64,000 nucleotides of DNA from Glandiceps talaboti (lineage: Eukaryota; Hemichordata; Enteropneusta; Spengelidae), in NCBI RefSeq assembly GCF_964340395.1, contig NC_135564.1:9085361-9149360 (forward strand), written 5' to 3'. Below, in pieces: positions 34,012 to 49,000 of the stretch (position 1 is the stretch's first letter; the number at the start of each line of letters is the position of its first letter). The position numbers and the translations under genes were made by a program. The notes under the pieces were generated by a model. It searched no databases, was not told where the DNA came from, and worked only from the letters and a program-made list of their open reading frames with translations.

Positions 34012-37000
34012 CCGTCAGACACACACACACGCTTTAATAAAACGTCTCAGTATATCATTATACTCGATCAGAACATTCTATTCTCACCATAAAGGAAAGT
34101 GGAATGCATTATCAATTCGATTCCTAGAATTTAGGTCAAATCGAAATTTGTCGTTATACTGGAAGATTTAATCTGTGAAGAAACCACCTGACCTTAATTG
34201 TTTTGTGTTGACAGTGACCTAGTAATAATGTAAATATATTATTGAATCTGCCTTTCTGCTCGGTGAATTTGATGCGCTCTTGTTATATTACATTATATTA
34301 TATTATACTAAATTTCATTATATAATATTATATTATACTATATTATATTATATTATATTATATTATATTATATTATATTATATTATATTTAAAGCTTTTT
34401 AACCGTAAGGAGCAACTTGTGCTGGTACATGTCTAAATTCGTCAACATAAAATGTGAACCATGTAATATACTTTACTGGTTTGCTAATATTTTTCGTACC
34501 TGTATATACATGTACAGTGTTGCCTGGATGCATTATAGCTTATCCATTTTATGCACACGTTAGCATTCAGTATAGCAAATATTACCATTATTGTGTAAAT
34601 TACCAGTGCACAAAAATATCCACCGGATATTGGAAATTGCATCCGTACAAAAATATTCAGACTGTATTTTCTTCCTGTAAATGCAACAGTTATATTAACA
34701 CCTGTCAACGCTCAATGGGTTCATCTGTAGGTGAGCGACTAATTATGGAAATGATATGCAAATACTATGCTAAACATATGTAAGGTTACCAAATATAGCT
34801 ACACAGGCAAATACTTAGTGTTTCTTTGAAATTTTACGACTGTGAGTTAATTTAGAATCTGGTCTTCTTGAAGATAAAATCGCAAATCTTTGCAGAATTC
34901 AAGATATTTTATACTCCTTACTACAAAGTAAACATGACTATTAAAGAGACACATAGACATTATCAGATATATACATCTTGGAGTCCCTTTTACAAATACG
35001 TGTATAGCTGAATGTTGAACACGAATGGGATGCTCCTATATTTTTCATTGGAATATAAGAGTGACCCAAGAAGGGCCTTGTCACTACAAGTCACTAGACG
35101 AGCCAAGGAATATATGGGTGACTTAAGGGGCCTTGCCATTTCGTGATAAGTAGTGACAAAACACTTAGGTTATAAGTATGAAGAATGAACAAATGTATGA
35201 ATGAAGAAAAATATTGGAAATAACATAGTTGTACCTCCTTCAGTATAATTTCTGAAAAAATGGGAAAGTATTGATGATTTGACTCATTTTTCGAGTACTG
35301 CAGAATCAGTGACCCAGACATTGGGCTGTCGTGATGTAGAACGACCAGGGTATAGAAACCATATATTTTCTGTTCAAAGGCAATAACTTGGCTTGTACAT
35401 GGTATAACACATATTTTAGAAAGTAGAATATTCTGTTGTACCATAAACCATTGGTCTAATAGACTACCACTTTATACATTTGGTAGCCTAGATAAAATGG
35501 TTAGTAGCCTATGTGTCCTGGACTACTGCTAATTTGTAGTCTAGATACAATGTTTAGTAGTCTAGGTGCCCTGGACTACTGCTAATTTGGTAGTCTAGAT
35601 ACAATGTTTAGTAGTCTAGGTGCCCTGGAGTACTGCTAATTTGGTAGTCTAGATACAATGTTTAGTAGTCTAGGTGCCCTGGACTACTGCTAATTTGGTA
35701 GTTTAGATACAATGCTTAGTAGTCTAGGTGCCCTGGACTACTACTAATTTGGTAGTCTATAGCTAGATACAATGTTTACTTGTCTATGTGCCCTGAACTA
35801 TTGATACTTGTGGGCCCCAACATACAATCAAATTTAACATTTAAATGTAGCATAGCTGATGACTTTGTTCCTTGAACAATGCCTTACAATGTCCTCATTT
35901 GGCTTTGGGAAAGTCTATGGAATCTTTGACAGTGAACAATTGGAAGGCAATAAACGAGAATTTACAAATAGTTGTCTTTGTCTGCCACACAGAGACTCAT
36001 TATTGTAGATCACTCATGTGTACAACAGTAGATTATTGTAACAATTAGATGTTATTTCCCCTATATTTTTCTTCGTTCAGCCAAGAAAAATACTCATGAC
36101 CTAAGGGGTCTTTGTCAATACAAGTAGTGACAACCCTTAGGTCATGAGTATTTTTGACGTCAAAGTGGCAATTTTAGAAGTGCAGGGCTTAAGCTCATTC
36201 ATATTTCAGTGATAATTTATGGCTAGATCTCAATAATTACAACAATGTTAAGAACAACAATACCAAGTTAGATCACAGGAATAATTAACTTAAGAAATGC
36301 TAGCACACGGAATACCTACAGAATGACCCCATCATGTTCAAGGGCAAAAGATGGAACTTTTGGACACCCTTTGAGTTGAGTTTTGTTGAGACCATTCAGA
36401 TTTCATTTTTGTTTTTAGAGAATATAAATATAGCTGGAGACGTCAGGTTGACCTGTAAATTTGATTATGAGTTTACTTAAATAACAGACAAATTTACTAA
36501 TAGCTAACAATGTGAGGCTGACAAGTTTTGCATCATTTCTATATGTTGAAATATGATACATTATTATTATTAACATAAACATTAGTTTAGTAACTATAGG
36601 TGTGGTTATTTTGTATGATCTCTCTTGCCATCGTATAGTGAAACGACTTTCTTTAGAACATTCCATTCTTACCAATAGCGGTGCTTAAATGCTCTCTCTG
36701 AACTTGCATTGATGTAAATGTGATGACGTTTATTTATTCTCACGTAACTAGACTGGAAGTTGAGTTGGTAGTAAACTGAATGAGGTAACCAATTACAACC
36801 ACCTGTCAGTGCATGATGGATTACTACTGACATGCACTGTTCATCCTTTCCCCAGCAGGAGACTAGCTAGATTTTCAGTAGGATTTGTCCACTTGACAAT
36901 ATGTGGAGAGAGAGAGAGAGATCTTAGAAACACTTGACAATAATGTGGAGAGATCATAGAAAATAACCACACGCATAGTTCCTAGACTATCAAAATGTAT

Positions 37001-40000
37001 ACTCAGTACATAAAGTACATATCATAATTCAGCATTAAAAGATTATAAGTAATTAAGTAATTATCCAGACCATTTACATGATTAATTAATTTTTAATTGG
37101 TTGTGTAACTCCAGTGTGCTGAACTGAATGATTCTGCTCTTTGAAATATACACATTTGTTAATGTGAGAATTAAAGTTTTGTGCTACCATGCACAAGCCA
37201 AGTTATTGCCTTTGAACAGAAAGTATGGATTATATACCCTAATGTCACAACAACCCGTGTCTATCAAATATAAGTCAAAAGGTTCCAAATTGCCATTTCT
37301 CCACCAATTTTTCATAAATATTGAGGAGTCATGATTATATTATTCCTACTATTTTTTTCTTTCAATTACCGCAAGAAAATTCAAATGTACTTGTGAACTA
37401 GAGGCGCTTGTCACTATGAGTCACTAAGCCCCTTGGGTCACTGATATTTTCCTTGGCTGAACACAGAAAGTATTGGGGAATAATATCTAAATACTGATTA
37501 ACATGATGGATATTAATCTCTACGCATATCACTGCCTGACCAGTACTCATTTGTTGCTGGGGAAACCCCTGGGTTCCACATCCAGCCATTACAAGCTAAG
37601 TTTTAAAGTTTTTTACTCAAGTGAAAGTAGTAACGTAAAAGCCTCAACTACTCAGTTCTAGTATAATGTTAATGTTAATGCATACCTTCTATGACATCAT
37701 AATTATGTTCTGGCAATGTTAGAGAACCGTGGATTGCATAGTATGATTTCTTCAACATTTATACATACAATAATTATGTTATCAGATGGTTTATATGTTA
37801 TATCTTAATAACAGGTTTGAGTTCACTCAATTGCAAGTGATGGTTACGTGTGCTTCAGTAAGTACCTTTTAAATAATGCAGCAAAAAGTACGCCTCAAAA
37901 ATGAATAAACACATCTCATGGCCCTTTAACTTTAATAAACTAAAGAAGGATTTGAGTCAGTTTGTTTACTGTAATATACGACATCATGTGACAACAAAAT
38001 GATGGATAAGATGACAGATTATTATTTAATCATGGAAAGTTGCTCTAGGGAACAATTGCACCTCAAAAGTGTCATTTTAAGTACATCCAATCTTCAATAA
38101 TATTGCATGTAGTACAGTACAGAATATTAATCAAGTCAGTTACATTATAAACTGTGAATCAAGTATGGTCGTAGTGACAGCATGACCCATCATGCCAAAT
38201 GACCTCACTGCACACAATACAGACATAACAGACATTTACAGTATCGATGTGCATGACTGCAACTTTTTGTTAAAATCTTAATTCAGTTATCTATTCGGCC
38301 ATTGTACCTGTTAAAAGACAGTGAAGGAACCGAGCATACAGTCCAAATAAAAACATTAACAGCAGTTCGAACACAAAGACAGAATTCAGGTTTCTCTCAA
38401 GGGGGTATGAACCTATTGTTCACTACTAGTCACTACCAACAATCATAGGGACGGTCCGCTGACTTTAAGGAACAACAGACAAACAGATGACAGAAAACAG
38501 AACACCGTGACCTTTGACCTCAGCAGTTCTCTGGTAGCCGTGTAAATTGCTTACTATTATGGAGCACTAATGCATAAGTGTTGTCAGGCTATTAAGAGGG
38601 CATCAAAGAGGTGTGACAGTAATTGTCTGATAACGACAATAAAATACTATAGGTAAGACGTTTGCTGCTATATGTTTTGTCGTTACGAATAGTCACCAAA
38701 CAAACAATTTTTGTAATCGTTCATTATGTACACTGGTTTCATAGAGAAGCAGAACGCACATGCTTGGAATTTCCTTTTAAATATAAAAAGGCTTGGTGAA
38801 GTTTAAACATGGTCTCTCTATCACTGTGGTGAAGTGAAGTATTGGATATTGTACACTACTACTAACGAACTGTTGTCATGTTTAAACTAATTAAAAAGAA
38901 AACTAAGAGCATTATGAAGAAAACTAATTATTATCTGCAATTAATTTTATCATTATTTTTCGTTGCTCAACTTTTCATAGTTCTGGGAATCAAACTTAAA
39001 AATATCGTATTTTTGACATATCTTTGTGCTATCCCCAAAAAGATAAAAAGCTCAGAAACAAAATATAACACATGAAAATGTTTTCATGTCCATAAAATCT
39101 TCAAATTTGTCTAAATTGTCTCACAATCAGCAGTAAGTCCTAGTGGGCTATGAGTTGCAAATTATGGCAGCTCCATTGCAAAAATTGGTTATCCGTGGAT
39201 GTGGGACTACCATTACTCTTAAGCCATGAACCGTATACTGCCCATTTCATGTTAGTGTTCACTGACTCAGTTTGAAACAACCATGCATAAACCAATCAGA
39301 AATTGCATTTTACTTAAGATACACTGTAGCAAGATTTAATGAATAGTTTTCTTGCAACATTGTTGTCTATGAAATGAACCATATGCCACCATACAGACAT
39401 CAAGTGTAGACATCAAAACACTGGCAATCTTGTAGGATGTGTAGTTTTGTATCTGAGTTTATGCATGGTTGTATCAAACAAACCAAGTGAACACTAACAT
39501 GAAATGGGTGGTAGTTACAATCCTCTTATGTTCAGTACACAACCTTTCAAGAGTTAAGATTCATTACCTCTGCCCTTCTGCCTTAACCCCTTAATGCATC
39601 TAACAAGGTCTGGAGACTCACAAGATGATATTACCCTCAGCTGGTAGTTGAACACCTAGTTTCTAAGATAGATGCAAACTATTGTCGCAACATGTTGAAA
39701 CAACAGTTATAAGCTATTGAATGGACATTGGTTTGTAATTATTGTCTACAAGTAGGGAAGCGTTTCTGAAAACTAGTTTATTTAGAGCTCCATGAACTTG
39801 CACTGCTGTTTTGGGACTTCTAATGGTTACACTATGTTGATCACAGGGTGATTAGATTGCACAACAGAGGGACCGCTATTGCACACTTGTAATCTACCCC
39901 AATTGATTTTAGTTTGCATCTATCTTAGGAAACCGAAGGTTGGATTTTTTACGTAAATCTCAGCTTCAGTCATTACTGTACAATAGTATAGAAGCATTAA

Positions 40001-43000
40001 CCCACACTCTTACATAACTTGAATTACAACTAAACATTCCTGATGTACCAGAATAGTAAAAATCAATCTTTATAATTTGCGTGGCTAAAGTTGTTGATTA
40101 AAGTCAGCATAAGTACTGATTAAAATGAGCAATGTGATTATTATACTAAAGATGGAGTGAGTGCATTGGGCAATGTTCCAATTGTGACATGATTTCATCA
40201 CTTTACAAGCTCTGCAGACATATATACTTATCTCACGACTAACTGACTATATATATTCACTCACACTCTTTTCTGTTCAACTTAATTACATGTATATCTG
40301 AAGTGTGTATAAGCTTTAACGTTTACAATCTCAAATTGGAATTAAAATCAATCAAACAAAAGGTAAAAAAATATTGACAGTTTTGAATCAGAAGTTGATG
40401 GTCAAAACCCCCCAAAACCAGCAATTATTAACATGAAATGTTCATATGAATACAACATCTTCAGTCAGCTACTAAAACAATTACAGCATTAATCAGATAA
40501 TCCTAGTTTGCTAATAAGTTGGTGTGTACTATACCTTGACAGCACTGTGACCCTGTAAGTGTGCGAGGTGACCTGGGGGGTCTGCAGGGGGTAACCCTAG
40601 GAATATGCACTCACACTGTCAACCCTAGATATCAGTGGTGTTTGGGAGACTATAAAGATACAAAACAAGCCAGTATTATAAATACTACATTTATTATGAT
40701 AAATAAATAAATAAACAAACATGTATGTATGTATGTGTGTATGTATGTATGTATGTATGTATGTAGGTATGTATGTATGTATGTATGTGCATGTACATTT
40801 TGTATGCATGCACATTTTGTATGCATGCATGACATACATGTTGCATGCATGTGTGGATATATATATATATATTTGTGTGTGTGTGTATTTATATATATAC
40901 ATGTATATATTTTTATATATATATATGTATGTGTATATGTGTGTATGTGTATTTACAATGAAGCACTCCTTCATATTTTCTAAAAATACACAATGGAGAT
41001 TTACGTACACACTATATCATATTTGTACATCTATTTGGCAGTGCAGAGTATATGACAGAATATGACAGATGGTCTGAAGTCAATCCACTATAAGCACTTA
41101 AACTTTAAATCAATCATGTATCCTTCCCTGTAGTATAAACGGGATAATAGTGTGCAAGTTGTCTTTAATATCACACTATATTGACATATAATGTGGACTT
41201 GTATCAACAAAATGTAGCAGGCTTAGTGAACAATTTACATTGGAAACAATTTTTCAGGGTGTGTTATTGACCAACTTGTCTGAATGATAATTATAAAAAG
41301 TGATGGCTAGCACTAACATAATGTAGAACATATACCATTACCTTTTTAGTTCCAAACTTATAAATAGAGTCATACTCAGGCAAGGAGAGAGCGACGCTCA
41401 TTGGGGAATACACTGAAATATATCCCTATAACACTTTGACACGGAAGTTCACAAACAGGGATTATAAAATGACAACTTGCATTTCGTCTACTCCAAGTTG
41501 AGATGCAGTATAGGACACACTTACGAAGATGGTTACCATGGTAACTGACATTTGATATAAAAATGTTTTTGTCGATAGAATTATCTATTTTTTTAAAAAG
41601 TGGTTGTTTTTTCTGGAAATTCAGCAGGGAGGTAGTTTTAGTCCATTAGAATAGCCTTTATAGTAATTATGGGCAGCAATAGTGGAAAATTATATTCTGT
41701 ATTTCCATAGGGATTGTCCGATCAATTCTATACTTGCCACTTTTGTCTGGAAAACCCAATGGGAAAGACTGGAACAGACAGTTATGGAAGTACTTTAAAA
41801 TGAAAGGATAGTGGTGGTGGGGAAAAAAGAACATGCTTATTCTTCAATTTGGAAGAAAAAATAAACAAGACAATTCATGTTCATTGTTTTGTTTGAAGTA
41901 TTCAAAAGTTACAAAGTAATATACCTAGAGACAATGGAGGTAAAATTGTATTGAGAAAAGGTCAAAGACTTCTAAAAAATAACCTGTATAAAAAAGTGTA
42001 AATTGAATTTGTGATTACATTATCAATTTTGTGGTGAATCTATGAAATTAGCTGCTTTTTTGTGTTTCAGTCATAATTTTGGTAAAGATTTGCATATCAG
42101 CTGTCCAATATATTTTGTCAAATATCTTACTTTTGGAATATGTGAAATTTACATTTGAATTCGAGACTACAATTTTGCAGTGAATCTAGGAGATCACCAG
42201 CCTCTTATGGCTCCTCATAAGTTTGGTGAAAATTTGCATACCTATTCAACAATTTTTACAGAATATATGAAAATAATTTAGTTTTTAGAAATTGGATGGA
42301 ATGTGTCGAAGTCTTGTTATGTTTACTTTATTTTTAGAATATTAGTATTTGAAAATTTATTTTTGGAAATTGGATGAAAATGTCTTGAAGTCTGGCTATG
42401 TTTGGAAAACTACCTTTGTCAGTTAAAGTGAGACAACAGATATTCAAAGTAAACTATCTTTGTCAGTTAAGATGTCACGCCAGACACATTAATCCTCTCT
42501 GTACTGGTTTGGGAATGAGGGTGTTTATATAATTACAAGTCAAGCAATACAGGATAAAATTGCTCTAGGTTTCATTATTATTATTCATATTTTGATATCA
42601 AGTCTGAATTTCTGATCATTATGAAATGAGTAATATCTTTAATAGTAATATTTCATTCATGCACTTTTGAAGATTTCAAATATCAAGGGAAAATTTCAAC
42701 ATTAATCAATATAAATCATCAGATGGAATTATTCATAAGGGTGAACATACTTAATTCTATTTTTCACATGACCTGACCGACCCCATGTTTCTACATTCTG
42801 GTGATATAATTAAAAAATTGGCGAATTCTGTGTGGCAGGATAATAGCTAAAACTTACAACAGCACTGATTGTAAGATGGTCACCCCACAAACACATATTT
42901 GAGCAAATATTATTGTTTTTTATTGAAATTTGGAAGTTTAGTAAAAAGAAATTTCAATGTTATCCAGACAGTTTAGAATATGATTATGAAGTGAAAGTAT

Positions 43001-46000
43001 CAGTATACTTACATGTGTACTATTTTTAAAAATAAATTTATACATTTGATTTTAAATGTGCAGCAAAAATCGTGTCCAAAAACATGTATCCCTTTAATTT
43101 GATAAAGTACATCACCCACTGTTTTATATGAAAAATATGATAAATTATCTCTGATCAGTTCATCATAGTGACATTATTTCACCTCTTGGAATGACTTTTT
43201 AAGATCATAAGGTTTAACCTTTTTAAATAATTTTCTGACATGACAGTTAATGTAAAATCTTGAAACTTGCTTCACATGCAATGTTCTGTGACTGTCTTCG
43301 CAGTGGATCAGTGTTACCTCATGGAAGTTAGTTATATATGCATATTTATTAGATGAACATTAACTATTTATGATTTTTAAGCATTTAATACCTTCCGATA
43401 AAATTATGCATATCTGCTAACTCCCATGATGCAACATTGGACCACTGCAAGATCAATGAATGTGAAACCAGTTTCATTTGGCAGTAACTTGTCAGTCGCT
43501 TGAACATAATATGAAATCATGGAATAACTCTCCAGAAACCAAATTTTACGAAAAATACCTTTATCGTGGTGTTCACTTATAATTTTACCCTTTTTAAAGA
43601 ATGATTTTATAAAAAATAATTGTAAAATTTAGAAAATTTTTGATAGACATGTTCTTATTTTCATCATGAATTGACAAGTGAAGAGAAATAGTGTAACGGA
43701 GACGACTTTTTTTAACAACCGAACTCATTACATTCAGCTGTCGCTGACACAAACCTCATCCATCAACGCTACAATAAACATATTTTAAGAAATTAATACT
43801 TTTGTTCCTGTGCCATTATCATTATGAATAGGGCCATCATTACATACATAACTGATATGACCTATAACCTCTGTGAGTAGATGACACTATAATGGGGAAC
43901 TGAATGAACAGCAGCTTTCAACATGTCACATCCGATATTTTTGATAGATTATACAAGAAGGCAATAACAATAATGTATCATACCATGCACAAGCCAAGTT
44001 GAACAAAAAATATGGCTTGGTCATTCTTCGTCAAGGCACAGCTCGTCTCTGTCACAAAAACTTGCATTAACCTAATTGGTTCAACTGTTCTTGAATTAGT
44101 CAAATTCAAAATCACCACTACTTATTCCGATTTTTCATCAATTATGCTTCATTCACTGGAAAATACTCGTGATCTTCTAAGGTTTGACTCGGATTGACAA
44201 TTTAGGCCCCTTAGGTCATTTCATTAGAGTATTTCCTTGGCTGGATGAAGAAAAATTTTTGGGAATAATATAATTATACTTGTATCAAGCAAACTTATGG
44301 AAAAACAGGAAGAATTACAAGGAAAATGATATTTGCCTTGTGAATTTACTTTGTTAAATAAACACTTGGATATGCTACATGAAATAAAATATACTGTTTC
44401 ATTCACTTTCACTTATCGGTATGGAGCTGGCATTGATCAGAACTCGGGGCAGGAACCCTGATGTGATGTATGAGACTTGTATGGCAACTTCTGTTTTAAA
44501 GATATTGTTGAATGTTTCTGTTATTGTAATTGTAATAGATTTAGATGGAAGTTATCTAGCAATTAAGTCACATACATCATTTCCACTCACACTGCCGAAG
44601 TTTTTGATTGCTGTGAACTCGATAAGTGAAAGTGAATGAAACCAAAACATTTTATCTCATTGAAGTAATTAGCATCCAATTTTTATCAAACAACATGAGT
44701 TCACAATCGTACACGTACATGTATCGATCCTTCTCCTCTAATGACAGCGCTTAGAATAATGTACATATGAACACTACTAGCAAATAAATAGAATGCTAAT
44801 GGGGTATCATTATACAGTCTACATAAGTTGATGAAAAGTCAACGTTTTGGGAACAATTTACCAATCATCTTTCTGGACTAAAGCCTTGCATTTTTAATAT
44901 CAGAGTGATGCGGTGTATTATACTACAATAAATACACAGAATCACTCACGAAATAAACTTTTGTATGCCAGCTAGTAGCGACTATCTATTGTAAGGCTGT
45001 GAGGTTTTTATATGTTAATATTCTTGTGGATCTCACACTACCAGTAAAATACATCTGACGTGTTCCAAATATAGTACAATACCAGAAAACAAATGGTGCT
45101 AGAAGCTTTACCTTGCTAAGAAACAGTTTGTGTAGTCGCATAGGGTCAAATGCCACAATTTACTAATAATAGATTTTATGAACTTTTATTGTATTATATA
45201 TGCTAATTCTGTGAATTATGACATATGTACATGTACCAGAGATTACTTGCACTGGTGCACACGCATATACTAGTGGTATTTTCAACACAGTGCAATACCG
45301 AAAACAATATTGCATATATACCTGCATGTAAATTATATGCAATGTATGTGACTGTTTTCTACACACAAAATCGCACTGTATGATATTTATGATTTTTACG
45401 GAAATGTGTTGTTTCAGATAAACATATGTAATAATAACAGAACCCCATGCCAGGTGAGTGCCAGTGTGGGTACATGTACTCAGGGGTATTTGCACTTGTG
45501 CATGCAGTGTTTTCTGCTAGCATGCTGCACTTTCATTCGCTCTGCTCGTAAAAGTATATATGGGTGCAGAGAACACAGCAGCACTTGTGCAAATACCCCA
45601 AGACGCCACACTTACACTCACATGCCATGGGGTTCTGTCATAATATATACTATATGTTATACAATGTTTCACTTTTAATATCTAATATATAATGTTTTAG
45701 TAATAATATTAATTATATATTATTTCTAAATGAGTCTTCATAAATCTGGTTGAATATAAATAAAACACAAAATGACATGCATGTAAATATTACTGTATTA
45801 CAAATCAACTACTTTATTAAAGGGAACACGACTCCAGGAAAGAAGGACATTTTCATAAGCTTTGGTTTCTGGAGAGTCAATGGTTCATAAGTTACAAAGT
45901 AACATAAATTTTCCAAGAAACACCAAACTGAAACTTTTTTTTTTTTGGCATTCATTGTCTAATCATTGGTCCAGCCTCTCATGGGGGTTAGCAGTTAGCA

Positions 46001-49000
46001 GACATGCACATGAACTACTAATATTCATGACTATTTATCTGAATTAAATACTTTACAAAACTAATAAACTTTTGTTTTTTTGATATTCAGGAATTGAAGA
46101 AAATGAGACAACTGATGAACAAACCAAGCCAACGGTAACACCGCCAAGCTCTCATACTTCATCTCCATCAAAGCTACCAGTTGCAAGTTCATCTACACCA
46201 TCAACCTCCAGTTCTTCATCTCCATCAAAATCTCCAAGTAAAAAGAGTGCCCCAAGAATTGATAGTAAGAGAGACGGTTACTCTCCTGGTGGTGGTAACG
46301 TCAAGATCAAAACGGAAAAGGTAAATGAAATTTCTCAGTGACATGTCTATCTTTCTGTATGTTGTGTGCAATATTTTGGATTGTGAACTCAATTTCCTTT
46401 ATTCTTAGGCCAAAATCAACTTAATAAAGTATTATGGAACTCATGATCATTCCATCAAACCTTAGATTTTAGTTCAGTTTGTCCTTCATATCAGCTGAAG
46501 TTAACAAATCATTGTGTGGATTATAAATAAATATGATGAAATATTAATCAATACTTTTGAAAAGTGTGGGCATTCAGCAAAATGAATAAACTATATCTTT
46601 ATCCTAAGATTCCTGCGGATGAAAGATTCTGTAAATTTTGTCAAAATATGGTAGAAGATGAATTTCATCATTCAATTATTTGTTCTCATTACATAAATGA
46701 GAGAAAGAAACTTTTTTCTTCTTTTTCATTAAGTAATTACAATTTTCATTCCTTAGATAACAAAAGTAAATTTTTACATATTATGTCTGCAGATGATAAA
46801 CTTTCTCTTGGAAACTTTCTTGTTAATGTAAAAAATATAGCAGTTGGCTAAATGATTGTATTTTATTTACTTATTTTTGTATGCTTTACCATGCTCGCTA
46901 AAGCATGATGTTACGCAATAAAGATTGATTGATTGATGTCAAAGGTACTTTTGATTATAGACAGACAGAGACACATGCATTAACATACAAAGAGACAGAT
47001 AGATAGACAAACACCACACAAGGAGACCGACATACATACACACATACATTATTAGTTTTGTTTCACAATTTCAGTATTAGTTTTGATTCAACAGAATTAA
47101 TGTTATTGTTTTGTTTTGTGCATAAATATTGTATATCTCTTTGTTCTAATATTTTGTCAGAATAAACATAAAATATAGAAGGCTTAGTTTTATACCCTGG
47201 TGGGATATGACAGTGTGTGTGTGTGTGTGTGCATGCATGCATGTATGCATGTATGTGCGTACGTATGTACATGTATGCACATGTATGTATGTGTGTATGT
47301 ATGTATGTATGTCGGTCTCCTTGCGTGGTGTTTGTCTATCTATCTGTCTTTCTCTTTGTATGCTAATGCATGTGTCTCTGTCTGTCTGTCTGTCTGTCTG
47401 CCTGTCCATGTGTCTGTCTGTATGAGTGTATGTGTGTACATACATGTGTGTGTCTCTGTGTCTGTGTCTGTTTCCATTTTTTCAAAATTCGAAAAGCGAG
47501 AATATTTCAGTATTACCCATTCAACCGACCTATATTATATAAATTATAGCTGTTAACATTTCTCAACGTTTGCTATTGAATAATAACTGTGATAAAATGA
47601 GGCCATTAAAATATTTCATTACTCATATACCATACTTGAGTAAGTATAGCAAACATTATATATACTTGAGGGAATTCGAAAGTGATGGAAAAGTCACTTA
47701 GCAATTGATTAGCAGTCCCATAATAGCCATGTCTTGTGCATTAAGACTCCAAGATAAGTTGAAAACACTTTGAGGCACAAAATACATGTATGGTGTATGT
47801 ACTTTTATGAGTTAACAGTTACTTGGTTACTTGAAACCATGTATTATGCTGTACATTGTATTTGCATAATGTACATATTAGGTCAGTAAAATGTGAAAAA
47901 AAAAACAATTTTTTTTTTTTTATGTTACAACTAACCAGACTCTACTTGTGTTGTGTCCTGACCATGTTTTAGACATTTTCTGAAAACTTTAGCTGGTGAA
48001 AACAAGAAAAGCAGTATGGAAAAGCCTTGTTTGTTTTCACTTAAACTGTCAACCAATTAACGTACTTCTTAAATATAGGACATTAACTAGAAAATACATA
48101 TTTTGTGGCATAACCACAACTCGAATAACTCAAATCACTTCCTATGAGTAGAACTCGACAGGCATCATCGACAGTGACGAAGTTTAAGTGAAAATAAACA
48201 AGGCTTTTCCATACAGCTTTTCTTGTTTTCTCCAGCTAAAGTTTTCAGAAAATGTCTAAAATATAGTCAAGACACAACATAACAAATTTCATGTAGAACT
48301 GTCATGCGAACATAACATATCAGTAGCTAAAATTTCCTAATCCAGAAAATACCCCGGACAAAACTAGTACTAATATTATTGGTATTATACATATAGCATA
48401 TGCCATAACCACAGCTCAAATATGTCAAATTGCTTCATACATGTATGAGTAGCACTCGACAGGCATCATTGACAGCGGTGAATTCCACAACTTTCATGTA
48501 GAACTGTGTTGTGAACATAACTCAGAGTGCTAATACTTTTCTAATCCAGTCAGCCAAATCGGAAAATACCCCCGGATAAAACTCCCGCTTAGTATTATAG
48601 AGATGGCATTATGGCATAACCACAAGTCGAATAGAGACTAAGTCAGATCAATATGACAGCAACAAATCCCAAAAATTTCATGTAGAACTGTCACACAAAC
48701 CGTATATTACACTGCTAATATTTTTCTAATCCATTCTGCCAAATTGGAAAAAAACAGACAAAACACCTGCTTATATTATAGAGAATGAAATACGTGTAAA
48801 TAATGATAAATAATAATAATAATAATAATACAGATGAATCCATATTTATTTCCATATGTTAATGTTCCAAAGTAATATGTTATATTTTACCGTAGAAATA
48901 AATTGACTGGTTTACCTATCAACAGGTTAATGTCAGTAAAGTTGGTAGTAGAATTGATGCCAGTAAAGCTGGACACAAACCTGGAGGTGGCAATGTGAAG

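Larger units (their letters stand above)
32746..46090. other. Intron 1 of the MAP/tau homologue
   Basis: A 13.3-kb intron with no exon I can support. It contains CA and ATTAT arrays, a 54-bp minisatellite (35480-35815), at least three copies of a dispersed element (35051-35448, 37178-37470, 43985-44275), fold-back elements (39240-39509, 45435-45640), MITE copies (43280-43580, 45821-46047), a GTAT/GCAT-rich block (40700-40960) and a perfect palindromic X-box (41532-41545). Confidence 0.7.

Noticed and set aside
45163-45678. Open frames of 90-110 aa on both strands
   Set aside because: They run through the fold-back element at 45435-45640 and have no coding-like composition.
32746-46090. Further MAP/tau exons in the 13.3-kb intron
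   Set aside because: No open segment with family motifs and good splice sites was found; simple scanning cannot exclude an alternative exon.
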